DNA of 64,000 nt. It comes from a bacterium (GTDB taxonomy: Bacteria > Omnitrophota > Gorgyraeia > Zapsychrales > Zapsychraceae). The DNA is taken from NCBI GenBank assembly GCA_030429765.1, contig JAUIER010000014.1, positions 1 to 64,000 on the forward strand. Direction: 5' to 3'. Below the pieces are notes generated by a model, which made no database searches, was not told where the DNA came from, and worked only from the letters and a program-made list of their open reading frames with translations. This document shows positions 25,748 to 34,810 of this stretch, piece by piece (the first letter of the stretch is position 1; each line of letters starts with the position of its first letter). The position numbers were made by a program, and so were the translations under genes.

Positions 25748-26266
25748 ATGACGACACCATCACAAAAGTACAATGACTCAATGATTTTAAGGCTGCCGGT
25801 CGTTCTGGTAGCGGGATTTTTCCTGATCGGCGTGGCCGCCGGTACGCATCTCATGCGCACACAGGTCGCAGTTACCGACAGCATGCAGCACCTGATCATC
25901 TATTGGGGGCTATTGCTGATCACCATGAGCATCTGCGTCAGCGCCCTGCGGGTGGCTGAAGGCATGGATATGCCGGTTGAGGAAACCACGCATTTTCCAC
26001 TCGACCAGCAGAGCGATGATTTTTTGCTGATTGAAGGTATCGGTCCAAAATTTTCGGAAGCCCTTAAGGGTGCGGGAATCCGGACCTACGCGCAGCTGGC
26101 CTCGATGCCGGAATCCGAAATCCGCGCCTGTCTGAAAGCCGCCGGATACCGTTCTATGCCCGGACTTCACACCTGGCGAGAACAGGCGCGCCTGGCCTCC
26201 GTCGGTGAGTGGGACCGATTAAAGCGTCTGCAGGACAAGCTCAACGGCAGCCGCGACGACATATAA
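25748..26266 (+). CDS. Membrane protein with helix-hairpin-helix (H3TH-like) domain
   Basis: This 172-aa protein has two N-terminal helices (about 15-37 and 47-67) and a C-terminal helix-hairpin-helix module (about 95-172), starting DDFLLIEGIGPKFSEALKGAG and continuing IRTYAQLASM. This domain is often annotated as a flap-endonuclease-like H3TH and can bind DNA. In membrane proteins its role is unclear. A well-formed promoter with phased repeats precedes it and an intrinsic terminator follows, so it is a monocistronic, regulated gene on the strand opposite to its neighbours. Confidence 0.88.
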   Translation: MTTPSQKYNDSMILRLPVVLVAGFFLIGVAAGTHLMRTQVAVTDSMQHLIIYWGLLLITMSICVSALRVAEGMDMPVEETTHFPLDQQSDDFLLIEGIGPKFSEALKGAGIRTYAQLASMPESEIRACLKAAGYRSMPGLHTWREQARLASVGEWDRLKRLQDKLNGSRDDI

Positions 26267-26278
26267 TTCACAAAAAAA

Positions 26279-26310
26279 AGACCGTATCCGATAAATCGAA
26301 TACGGTCTTT
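26279..26310. terminator. Intrinsic terminator between convergent genes
   Basis: The stem pairs AGACCGTAT...CGA with TCG...ATACGGTCT, with A/T runs on both sides. It serves the HhH gene on the plus strand and the small lipoprotein gene on the minus strand. Confidence 0.85.
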
Positions 26311-26327
26311 TTATGTTGAAAGACTGT

Positions 26328-26444
26328 TTACTTACCTGAGCAGCAAGCCTTTGAACATCCTACCGAACATGTCTTTTTCGCCGCGCAACATCCGCTTGCA
26401 AACATTACACTTACCGCAACAAGTACAAGTAAAACTGATCTCAT
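26328..26444 (-). CDS. 38-aa Cys-rich lipoprotein
   Basis: This very small ORF reads MRSVLLVLVAVSVMFASGCC followed by a short Lys/Cys-rich tail. It has a hydrophobic signal with a lipobox-like ASG|C at residues 16-19 and six cysteines in total (19, 20, 26, 30, 34, 35). The ATG at 26444 has GGAG 6 nt upstream, which is a better start than the ATG two codons earlier. A shared terminator lies 18 bp downstream. It would be a lipid-anchored peptide with four mature cysteines besides the tandem pair at the lipid site, suggesting metal or thiol chemistry, like small entericidin-type lipoproteins. Confidence 0.7.
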   Translation of the reverse strand: MRSVLLVLVAVSVMFASGCCAAKKTCSVGCSKACCSGK

Positions 26445-26540
26445 GTGCATCTCCTCTGAATTGGGATTAACGGTTTACAAACTGATAACATGATTATGAC
26501 ACCATCTATTCATAAATAACATCATAATTGTGAAATTAAA

Positions 26541-27500
26541 TTATTTGACCTGGTAATGACGGGTGACATTCACCGCAAAAATATCATCGACATACGGATT
26601 CCAAACCGTCGGAAAAAGCGTATCGGTGCGTTCGTAGCTCACGGCATAGATGCCGAAACGCGGATCCAGCATCTCGGGCTTGCCGGCGGCCTCGGTGAAC
26701 CAGGCCTCGTTATAGCCCCCCTTTTCTCCGGCGCCGATATAATGCCATTCTCCGGCATCCCACACCTCAAACCATGTATGATTACCGGACTTATCGCTCC
26801 ATAACGGCGTGCCCACTACGCGCGCGGGTATCCCCAACGCCCGGAGGATATCAACAATCATAATCGACAGTCCCGTGCAGGACGCCACTTGTGAATTGAT
26901 CGTCTCCGTCGGATTCTGATCCGGCTTGGCCCGCTTCTTGATGTTGTAGGTGATCCCGTGGGATTCAAAGGCATGGGTATTCAGGAAAACCGTCGTCGCC
27001 TCAATGGTCTGACGCTCCAGGGCCTTATCCCGGTACATATTCCAGAACCGCGAACGCCAGTCGTCGCGAATCTCGTTGACATTCGCGTGCGGCAACACGT
27101 AGTTCAAAAAAATATCCTCGGGAATATCCGTTCCCCAAGGCATCTCGTTTCGCGCTTGATAGGCTAAATTGACATTGTTGATGAGAAACGTTGCGGAGAG
27201 ATTCTGCAAATCCCGCACCGGCATGTGGGCAATTAGAAAGGCCATGGCATCACGCCGTCCATCGTTCATCGCCTCGATAGCGGTGACCAGTTCGGATGCG
27301 TTATCCTTGGCGCGATAAATCGCGAATTCTAGTTCCAGCTGATAGCGCGCATCCACCGACTTGACGGCTTGATCAATGGCCTGAACAACCGGCGGAGCGT
27401 GCTGGTACCGTGCCACCCGTTGAGTGGCACATCCGCTGAATCCAAGCATCAAAACACATATACAAAGATAGAGATTACAAATGGATACTCGTCCCGACAT
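26541..27500 (-). CDS. Transglutaminase-like lipoprotein
   Basis: This 319-aa lipoprotein has its lipobox in LGFSGC (about residues 18-23 from the chosen start). A transglutaminase-like (papain-fold) core follows, with the catalytic Cys in SQVASCTGLSIMIVDILRALGIPARVVG and the His in GNHTWFEVWDAGEWHYIGAGE. Such proteins cleave or cross-link peptides and often act on the cell envelope. I choose the ATG at 27500, because the longer reading (to 27587) would run into the preceding gene and bury the signal peptide. A TGC-TATAAT box ends 8 bp upstream, so the mRNA may be leaderless. Confidence 0.88.
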   Translation of the reverse strand: MSGRVSICNLYLCICVLMLGFSGCATQRVARYQHAPPVVQAIDQAVKSVDARYQLELEFAIYRAKDNASELVTAIEAMNDGRRDAMAFLIAHMPVRDLQNLSATFLINNVNLAYQARNEMPWGTDIPEDIFLNYVLPHANVNEIRDDWRSRFWNMYRDKALERQTIEATTVFLNTHAFESHGITYNIKKRAKPDQNPTETINSQVASCTGLSIMIVDILRALGIPARVVGTPLWSDKSGNHTWFEVWDAGEWHYIGAGEKGGYNEAWFTEAAGKPEMLDPRFGIYAVSYERTDTLFPTVWNPYVDDIFAVNVTRHYQVK

Positions 27501-27507
27501 GATCGTC

Positions 27508-27516
27508 ATTATAGCA
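27508..27516 (-). promoter_or_regulatory. Extended -10 directly before the transglutaminase-like gene
   Basis: The minus strand reads TGC-TATAAT, a consensus extended -10, and the expected start point falls at or within a base or two of the ATG at 27500. No Shine-Dalgarno is present. A leaderless transcript is therefore predicted. Confidence 0.55.
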
Positions 27517-27552
27517 TGACACAGGATTGCATTAGGTAAGGAAATCGATATT

Positions 27553-30500
27553 TTACAGATGACGATGTGATAATGGCGGGGAAACACTATGGATAGTCTT
27601 GTCCGACATATCCGCGCGTCCGAGATTTAACGGAATCGGAACCAGCGGCGACATTTGGATAATGACCGGACGTAAGCCCTTGATCGGCTCGACGCTAAAG
27701 ACATCGTGATAAGACCAGTCGACGACGATGGCCTGCCCCGTGACATCCAAGGTCATATTCACCGGATTCATATCAATCCCCCCGGGATTCTCAATTCCCG
27801 CGGAAATTACGGATAACTCCGTGGTATCTGACAGGAGCAGTCCGTCATCCGATGGGATCAACGCTTGTTCTCTTACTGCCTCTCTCTCGACGGCAAACGT
27901 GGGTAAACTGATGCCGGACAACACATCGATCACCTCTTCAGTAACCACGTCGGACAACTGAGCGGCATCACCCGATGTTAAATGCTCAGATAAAGCCGCC
28001 AGTGAATCCTGCACCTGACTTTGCGCGATGCCCTGGACCAGAAATCGGTTGAGCAACGGGGCGATCCCTTTTAGACGAAACGTCATATTGATCCGGTTTT
28101 GAATCACCACATTCGGTCCGTCCTGTGTCAGCACATAGATCTCATCCCACTCCAAAAAAGGTCGTTTCATCCCGGGCAAGTACATCCGGTTCTCACTGAC
28201 GAATCCGCCGGCCAGATCGATCTGCGTGAATGTATCCGTCAAGGTCATCGGGATACCGAACAGGCGGTAGCGCCAGCGGTACGTGCGTCCAACCGTGGGA
28301 TATGTCCCGTCGTCCTCGAGTAATCCTTCAACACCCTCGCCCCACTTGATAACCTCGGCCGGATCAGTAATGGCCTGAAAGACTCGGGCCAAATCTGACT
28401 CGACGACGACCGATTGCTCGATGCGCGCGATACCGGATTTGTCATCGGAAAGCATCGCCTGATCAATTCCCGTACGGATGACATCGTCATCCAGATCCAT
28501 CCAGGCTGACGGACGTGCCGTCTCGCTCAACTGTTGTGCGGCCATGGCCGGATCTACTTGTTGCGGTGCGGTCAGTTGGCCGGCCAGATAATTGACCTTG
28601 ATGCCATCAAACACGTCCGGTAAGAATTCCCGCGCGAGAAGATCTCCAGCCCATTGCCGGGCCAGCTCCGGATGCTGGATTACATATGCATACATGTTTT
28701 CGGCGGTGACTTCTTGCCCTTGGGACTCGAGTATCGAACGCGCCCGTGCAGTGAAATAATCCACAATAACCGCGTCGGCGTCCTGATACACCTGATCCCA
28801 TCCGCTGGCGGCCTGATCCTGAATCGCGGAACGGATGTTATAGAGCAGATGAATGAACGGAATTGAGGTCTGACGCAAAACCATCAGATCCACGAGCAAT
28901 TCATCCGCCACATGTGCGAGCCGTCGGACTTCCGTGAGATCCTCGGCCTGATCAATCCGCCGGGCCAACTCGCCGGTCTCGACATTCAACCGCGCATTGA
29001 TCATGCGTTCCAGCCGGGATATCAGCTCATCCACCGCCTCTTGTCGGGTGGGCGGGTCCTGCCAGATCTGCGCCTCCAAACGGTCCAGCAAATCCAGCTG
29101 TGTCTCGGCGGTTGTCTCATGCACATACCAGTGAATTGCCTCATGAAAATTTGAATCACGTTTGATCGCGTCCATTAACTGCGCGCGCCCGGCTTCGGTC
29201 TGCAGCGATTCCTGAATCTGGGATTCAAAGGCCACAAGTTCGGCCAGCGACATGCGTTTGGAACGGGCGGTTGCCGGATCATCCGCGGACGTCGGAGTAA
29301 ACTCCCGGGAATAACTCTCCCGCACCATCGAGCCTTGATGCTTGTCGTGGAGCCGCTGAATCAAATCAGCATAGTCCTGCATCAGCTGCAACGCCTGCGC
29401 CTGCCCGGAGCCAAAGCTCAACAACCGGAAATTGGTGAAGAACCCACGGAAGGCGGATGGATCACCCCTGAGTGGTTCTGCATTGACAAGCGGCACCCGA
29501 TAACGCCCTTGAGCGCCCGACACCTCAACAATCTCTGACTCGTCAATCGCATACACCGTGTTGACCGCCTCACCGGTCTCGGCGCGTACAAACAACGAGA
29601 TAATTCCGTTGGGTATAAATATCTCCCGATTGAGGATCTCGTTTAGGTATGCCGCCGTCAGATACGACAATGACGTGTCGGGATTGGATAGCAAATCGCC
29701 CATCCCGGCATATTGTTCACGGAGTTGATCAAAATCTACTCCAGCGGCCTCAATCACGCCAAATACCGCCCGCGACCAGCCAGGCGTATCGCGTCGCTCA
29801 TCGTCGACAAACTGCCGCTGCAATATCTGCCGCCAATCCGTACCCGCAAACTGTCTGACCGCCTCACGGACTGAAGCGGACGACATCGCACGGTCCACAT
29901 AGTCAAAACGGAATGCCGGAAATGTGGCCACCAATAAATCGGCGGCCTTTTTGGACAGCTCCGGATCCGCCATAATGCGGCGAATATCCTGCTGAATACC
30001 GGCGCGGTCGTCGAAGGACGTCCACGCACTGCGCGGTTTGCCCAATAAATTCTGCAAGATGAAACGCGAGGCATACGCATATCGGCCTGGCTGCGGATCC
30101 AGTAAGACATCGATATTGCTCACCGCAAACAAACGCGCGTCGTCGGCCTGGATCATCGCGACCAGATCCGCAAAAATCTCGGTCTTGACCTCTTCGCGCG
30201 CCCCGCGTGACAACGCATTCCACTCGGCGTCGGTCAACCCAAAACGATCGGTGACCTCTGTCGTCACACCAAAGGTATCGTCAATTTTGTGGGCGTACTC
30301 ATGCCGCTGCGATTCAATGATGAGAATCTCCCGAATTTGTTCGGCGTCCATGCCCTTAAAATAAGATCGGATCCAGTCGGTCAACTCGGCCGGACTGTTC
30401 TGAACGCTGGCCCCGCGCTGGATCAACTGCAGACTCTGCACGCGCGAATCAAATACCGACGGCCATACCGCGATGACGTCCAACCCGCGGGGTGCCTGTG

Positions 30501-32250
30501 CCGCCAAGGGTTGACGTCCGCGAAATATATCCACCCGTTCGACCATGATCATCTGGCCAGGCCGCCCGACAATGTCAATCGGCGCCTGCCGTTGGATCGC
30601 ATGCACAAACAAACCAAACAACTGCTGTGAACCATCGGCGTTCTCCGCGATTTGAATCTCCGCGTAAAGTCCGTTGGGAATAAAGTAGTCCCGATTGTAT
30701 GACGCCCAGACACGATCGACTTCGGCCCGGTCAATGATATTCGAAAAATTTAAATTTTCGTCCACAGCCACCGATAAAATTTCAGCCAACCGCGGATCGA
30801 GACGGCGGGCGGCGGACAGCACTTGAGCTGAGATCGCCGTATACTGATCCGGCTGTGATATCGCGGCGGGTAAAATCTGATTCCATGGACCGGCAAAAAA
30901 CTCACGCAACTGCCGAATTTTAACCGTATCTCCCACCGGCTGGTACGCTGAGAATGATGGGACCTTGTCCTTAAATGACTGCGCATCCAAATCGGCCGGC
31001 ATCAGCAACACGCCCGATGTGATAATCGATAGCAGGAGTTGATGCGTTTTAAAACGGAAATCCCCCAACATCGCTCGATCCTGCCCGTTATCGAATACCG
31101 GACTCAAATCTGTCTTGATGACAAGGGCCCTTGATAACACCGTCGAATCGATCTCGTCTGTCGAAGCCGGTTGAATCGCCGCCGGATCCAGCGTCGTGAT
31201 GCCTCCTGAAAAATACTGCCGCGGGATCGGCTCCTGGGTATGCGGATGCAAATCCTCTTTGACATAATTAAACACACCGCGCTTGAAGGCCGACAAGTAA
31301 CGTTGATAGATCTGCTCACGCAATTTCAGATCCACCGGATCGATACCGGCCACCATCTGCTTATCGGCATACAGATGATTCACCACCGATTCCCTGAGAT
31401 TACTCTTGTACCACGTGGCCAGGATCATACTGTGAAAGATCTGTCGTAAAGGCGCAAAATTCTTACCCGTATTGATCTCGCGTTCGATCTCCGGGATCAG
31501 GATGTCACGGATCAAGGTCTTTGATATCGGCTTTAGAATTTCATCATCACCGGCCTGCTCGGCGCTGTTGCCCTCGAGCTTTAGATAGTCTTCCTCGAGC
31601 ATCACCTTGAGATGCCCGTCGACGACATACACGGTATCACCATCCACGGCGACACGCGCGTACTGTGGAACGATCCAGACCTTGTTGAACGCATTCGCCG
31701 GCCACTCGACCTCCCCAAAGCGCTCTTGAGCCAATGTATGGACCCGTGTCCAGAACCGCCGGCCCACCTCACCTTCCGGATACATGAGTGAGGCGGTGAG
31801 CTGTTTGAGCAAGTAGTCTTGAGCTAACAGATCACGTCCCATCTCGGTCCGCGCCAATTCATCAGGAATAATCCGATGCCCTTCATTGGGCGATAGGTTA
31901 ACCCACAGTTCGTCGGCCGCCAGTGTTAAAGTGCTCAAAAAATATCGTATCAGTCGCTCCGATTCAGATTTGAGGTCTGCCTCAGTTAACAACGCATCGC
32001 CTGGATCGACGATAAAATCAAACGACATGGGATTCCTGGGATTGACCGTGAGACCGATCATCCGGGCCGGGTCAAATCGTGGACTGGGTTGAACCTGATC
32101 ACCCACTGCCGGCAAACCCAATGCCTCGACACCCCCAAAAGGTTGAGCCGACACCGTTGGCACCCACACGACCGCCGACAGCACGGCACATATCATCAGG
32201 CCGATGAGCCCTCGAGAATGTATTTTATGAATATGAAAAAAATTCAGCAT
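27553..32250 (-). CDS. Giant secreted protein with two HExxH motifs and a C-terminal SRPBCC domain
   Basis: This 1565-aa protein has a signal peptide (about 1-36, ending VSAQ). The N-terminal part contains a module (LWVNLSPNEGHRIIPDELAR, then TEMGRDLLAQDYLLKQLTAS) that I recall from large proteins of Candidatus Omnitrophota. Two metalloprotease-like zinc motifs occur, HEYAH at 650 and HEAIH at 1036. An SRPBCC/START-like domain lies at about 1270-1415 (ARVFQAITDPAEVIKWGEGV). It has its own promoter and operator (32339-32398). The function is unknown; secreted peptidase-like plus lipid-binding activity is an inference. Confidence 0.85.
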   Translation of the reverse strand: MLNFFHIHKIHSRGLIGLMICAVLSAVVWVPTVSAQPFGGVEALGLPAVGDQVQPSPRFDPARMIGLTVNPRNPMSFDFIVDPGDALLTEADLKSESERLIRYFLSTLTLAADELWVNLSPNEGHRIIPDELARTEMGRDLLAQDYLLKQLTASLMYPEGEVGRRFWTRVHTLAQERFGEVEWPANAFNKVWIVPQYARVAVDGDTVYVVDGHLKVMLEEDYLKLEGNSAEQAGDDEILKPISKTLIRDILIPEIEREINTGKNFAPLRQIFHSMILATWYKSNLRESVVNHLYADKQMVAGIDPVDLKLREQIYQRYLSAFKRGVFNYVKEDLHPHTQEPIPRQYFSGGITTLDPAAIQPASTDEIDSTVLSRALVIKTDLSPVFDNGQDRAMLGDFRFKTHQLLLSIITSGVLLMPADLDAQSFKDKVPSFSAYQPVGDTVKIRQLREFFAGPWNQILPAAISQPDQYTAISAQVLSAARRLDPRLAEILSVAVDENLNFSNIIDRAEVDRVWASYNRDYFIPNGLYAEIQIAENADGSQQLFGLFVHAIQRQAPIDIVGRPGQMIMVERVDIFRGRQPLAAQAPRGLDVIAVWPSVFDSRVQSLQLIQRGASVQNSPAELTDWIRSYFKGMDAEQIREILIIESQRHEYAHKIDDTFGVTTEVTDRFGLTDAEWNALSRGAREEVKTEIFADLVAMIQADDARLFAVSNIDVLLDPQPGRYAYASRFILQNLLGKPRSAWTSFDDRAGIQQDIRRIMADPELSKKAADLLVATFPAFRFDYVDRAMSSASVREAVRQFAGTDWRQILQRQFVDDERRDTPGWSRAVFGVIEAAGVDFDQLREQYAGMGDLLSNPDTSLSYLTAAYLNEILNREIFIPNGIISLFVRAETGEAVNTVYAIDESEIVEVSGAQGRYRVPLVNAEPLRGDPSAFRGFFTNFRLLSFGSGQAQALQLMQDYADLIQRLHDKHQGSMVRESYSREFTPTSADDPATARSKRMSLAELVAFESQIQESLQTEAGRAQLMDAIKRDSNFHEAIHWYVHETTAETQLDLLDRLEAQIWQDPPTRQEAVDELISRLERMINARLNVETGELARRIDQAEDLTEVRRLAHVADELLVDLMVLRQTSIPFIHLLYNIRSAIQDQAASGWDQVYQDADAVIVDYFTARARSILESQGQEVTAENMYAYVIQHPELARQWAGDLLAREFLPDVFDGIKVNYLAGQLTAPQQVDPAMAAQQLSETARPSAWMDLDDDVIRTGIDQAMLSDDKSGIARIEQSVVVESDLARVFQAITDPAEVIKWGEGVEGLLEDDGTYPTVGRTYRWRYRLFGIPMTLTDTFTQIDLAGGFVSENRMYLPGMKRPFLEWDEIYVLTQDGPNVVIQNRINMTFRLKGIAPLLNRFLVQGIAQSQVQDSLAALSEHLTSGDAAQLSDVVTEEVIDVLSGISLPTFAVEREAVREQALIPSDDGLLLSDTTELSVISAGIENPGGIDMNPVNMTLDVTGQAIVVDWSYHDVFSVEPIKGLRPVIIQMSPLVPIPLNLGRADMSDKTIHSVSPPLSHRHL

Positions 32251-32338
32251 TTAGCACCATTCGTCTGCGCAAAGGCACGCAAACTCAATCCATATGAATG
32301 AAACTAAAGCCTTGGTATGATTAATGTGATTGGGGAAT

Positions 32339-32398
32339 ACTAAGTCTAAGTATTAGTCTTAGTAATAGGTAGTATAGCACAGAACCAGCCGTTCACAA
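32339..32398 (-). promoter_or_regulatory. Promoter plus inverted repeat at the start site of the giant gene
   Basis: On the minus strand TTGTGA (32398-32393) and TATACT (32376-32371) are 16 nt apart, with TGC before the -10. Immediately downstream, at about +1 to +25, lies an imperfect inverted repeat: ACTAAG-T-CTAA (32339-32349), GTA, TTAG-T-CTTAGT (32353-32363). This is a classical repressor position, or a 5'-UTR hairpin. Confidence 0.6.
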
Positions 32399-32431
32399 TG
32401 AAATTATGGCATCGTGAGACTTGGGACCGCT

Positions 32432-34024
32432 CTAAAGCTTTTCGAGGACACGGCCGGTCTTGATCGAATACGAAGGTAAATCAGAGCCCTCCTTGACCGG
32501 CTCAGCCAGGAACCTGTAGCCCTTGGCGTGCATATCGCACATGAAGCGGTATCCGCCATCGGATAATCCGCAGAAATTGCCGGTGACGTAGGGCGGATCT
32601 GCCTGAACCAGCGTGTCCATGGACGGCGGATAGACCCCTTTATTTTCCTGGGCGTACGCCTCCGAGGCGGTAGCGAAGGCCTCCAGCACCGACTTGGCCA
32701 GATTTTCATCCGGCGGTAAAATCTGCGCGTCCAGCTCCTCCAAATAGTGACGGATATCAGCGGTCACGGCCATCATCCGGTCACCCGGCGTCCCGCTTTT
32801 CTCTTTGTACCCGTCGATCATCTGCTGAAGATGACCCTCGACTTCCTTAAGCGTGGCCTCATCAAGCGCCTGGCTATAAACCTTCAGGATATCGGCCTTG
32901 CTTTCCTGCAGTGTCTTGGCGATATTTTCCGGTTTGATCGCTTGGTGCATGTCCCGCCAACTGACTTCATCTTCGGCAAATTCTCCGACGGAATCAACCG
33001 CCATCTTCCAGTCGCGCGTGGGATTGTGTTCCGGATTCTTACCTAGCTGAATCTTTTTGCCTTCGGTGATAATCCCGGCGGCCTCCATCCCAAAACGTCC
33101 GACCCACAACGGCGGATATGTCGGTTCAATCTGCCGCTGTCCCCACTTGACCACATCCCGCATATTGCGCCGGTAGATCCGTGGATGCAAAGCGGCCCAT
33201 TGATGGATCTCGGCAAAATCCTCCTGTACCGAGCGCCACGCCTTGCCCGCATGGGGATCCTTGACGCGCAAAATATCATACGTCCCAATAATCTCGGCCT
33301 TCAGCGCCAGCGCAGATGCCAATTCCGGATTTGACGGATAGGCCTCCAAGGCCCTCTCGTAATAGTTCACAAAGTCCGTGGCCGGTTCGGTAACAATATC
33401 AAATCGCTGCAGCCCCCAACTCAGGGTCGGCCCGGCAAAGATGGCGAACCCCAGTAATCCCAGTCCCAACGACTTAAGCACAAATTTCCGATCCTCCTTC
33501 TCAGGACTCAAATCGATCACCCGTGTCTGGGCCATCAGGTCCCCGATGCGCTTGCCCTCGGCATTAAAGCGCATCATAAAGTATTCGATCAGACTCAGCA
33601 ACGGCATCACCACGGGAATATTTCGGATCATCCCCTGGATGGCCGAAGCCGGCTTGCCCTGATCGGTGCTGGCCTGCAGTCCGATGACGCGCTTGCCTAA
33701 ACTGCGTCCGCCGACGGAGTCACGCAGAAGCCAATACGGGATAAAGATAAGCCAACTGACTTTGATATCAGCAAGGAAATACGCGCCGGTTTGGATCACC
33801 GCCACAGGCAGGAAATCGATTAGATAGCCGCAAACCCGTTTATTCAAACCGGGAACGGGCAGGATGGGTGCATCCTTGACCTCGGGAGCAGATGACGGCA
33901 CGGCCTGCATACCCTCTACGGTCGGCTGAGACTCCGACTCTTTAGGCGACTTGCCATCAGAAAAAAATAAGACACCGGCACACACAATCAAGATGACTGC
34001 GAGACCGATCATGGGAATCATCAT
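32432..34024 (-). CDS. RDD-family membrane protein with pilin-like C-terminus
   Basis: This 530-aa protein has an N-terminal anchor (about 4-24), a linker, and then an RDD domain (about 55-185; NKRVCGYLIDFLPVAVIQ, GGRSLGKRVIGLQAS). Another helix follows (about 188-208) and then a large extracytoplasmic region. The last ~70 residues (YAQENKGVYPPSMDTL, GGYRFMCDMHAKGYRFLAEP) look like the globular end of a type II secretion/type IV minor pilin. This is an odd fusion of a transport-type membrane domain to a pilin-like head. It is paralogous in its first half to 19277-20149. Confidence 0.85.
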   Translation of the reverse strand: MMIPMIGLAVILIVCAGVLFFSDGKSPKESESQPTVEGMQAVPSSAPEVKDAPILPVPGLNKRVCGYLIDFLPVAVIQTGAYFLADIKVSWLIFIPYWLLRDSVGGRSLGKRVIGLQASTDQGKPASAIQGMIRNIPVVMPLLSLIEYFMMRFNAEGKRIGDLMAQTRVIDLSPEKEDRKFVLKSLGLGLLGFAIFAGPTLSWGLQRFDIVTEPATDFVNYYERALEAYPSNPELASALALKAEIIGTYDILRVKDPHAGKAWRSVQEDFAEIHQWAALHPRIYRRNMRDVVKWGQRQIEPTYPPLWVGRFGMEAAGIITEGKKIQLGKNPEHNPTRDWKMAVDSVGEFAEDEVSWRDMHQAIKPENIAKTLQESKADILKVYSQALDEATLKEVEGHLQQMIDGYKEKSGTPGDRMMAVTADIRHYLEELDAQILPPDENLAKSVLEAFATASEAYAQENKGVYPPSMDTLVQADPPYVTGNFCGLSDGGYRFMCDMHAKGYRFLAEPVKEGSDLPSYSIKTGRVLEKL

Positions 34025-34112
34025 AGTGATCTACTTGGTAATGGATTCGTTAGAGAGTCTATCTTTAACGATAACATATGATTCGTAAATCTCAAAATTC
34101 CTAGCTGCCAGA

Positions 34113-34718
34113 CTAATAGATCTTGCTCCACCACTTGAACTTTCGGCCCCAGGTGTGTTCCCCCGTGATGTGACTGTTCCGTAGAAACGTACCATTGCCG
34201 TTGAGTAATACGGCCCGAATGCGCTTGCGTTCGGCCTTGAGCTCGTCCAGGGTGGGTTGATCCGACATATTTCGAACGACCGGCGTGGCAATACGTCTTG
34301 AAGAATGCGGGCGTGACAGCGGCACCTGGTATACCGGCACCCGAACGGGCCGCTTGCTTGTTTCAACCGGTTTAGAGTATACATCCTCCTCGAATTTGAC
34401 TTCAGAAACACCATCGTACGATTCCGTTGACTCCTCATCCAAGGTACTCGTTGAGGTGTCAAAGGCCGCCTTGGTTCGTTCTTCATGCCTAAAGGTCTGA
34501 AAGGTCTGACTGAATTTATCAGAATAAAGCCGCGGTTCTGGAGCAATCTCGGACTGAACCTCCAGCTGCGGCGTGTGTATCTGTTGAAAAGTCTTGATCC
34601 GATCATCCACCCAGTTTCGATCTTTGGTGAGCGCGGCCTGAGCATGTGTGGCCGAAATGACAATAGCTGTGATTCCCAGGATTAGACCAAAGTGCGGAGC
34701 AAGAATGTGATTTTTCAT
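34113..34718 (-). CDS. Exported hypothetical protein
   Basis: This 201-aa protein has a signal peptide (about 1-28, ending AQAAL). The mature part is low-complexity, rich in Glu, Ser, Thr and Arg, with a final domain-like segment (DQPTLDELKAERKRIRAVLL, residues about 150-172). I recognise no family. A longer Arg/Ser-rich ORF in another frame overlaps it, but only this frame has an export signal. Its mature region is probably disordered. Confidence 0.7.
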   Translation of the reverse strand: MKNHILAPHFGLILGITAIVISATHAQAALTKDRNWVDDRIKTFQQIHTPQLEVQSEIAPEPRLYSDKFSQTFQTFRHEERTKAAFDTSTSTLDEESTESYDGVSEVKFEEDVYSKPVETSKRPVRVPVYQVPLSRPHSSRRIATPVVRNMSDQPTLDELKAERKRIRAVLLNGNGTFLRNSHITGEHTWGRKFKWWSKIY

Positions 34719-34810
34719 TGGAGGCGGTTCCTTAATTGGATGGGTTAGCGTTTGAAATTATCTTACCCTGTCACCGAATAAAAGTCAAAAGATCCCCGTC
34801 CGGGAGTAAT

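Noticed and set aside
34031-34663. A 210-aa ORF overlapping the exported gene at 34113-34718
   Set aside because: It is Arg/Ser/Pro-rich with no domain or export signal, a typical shadow frame; the other frame has a signal peptide.
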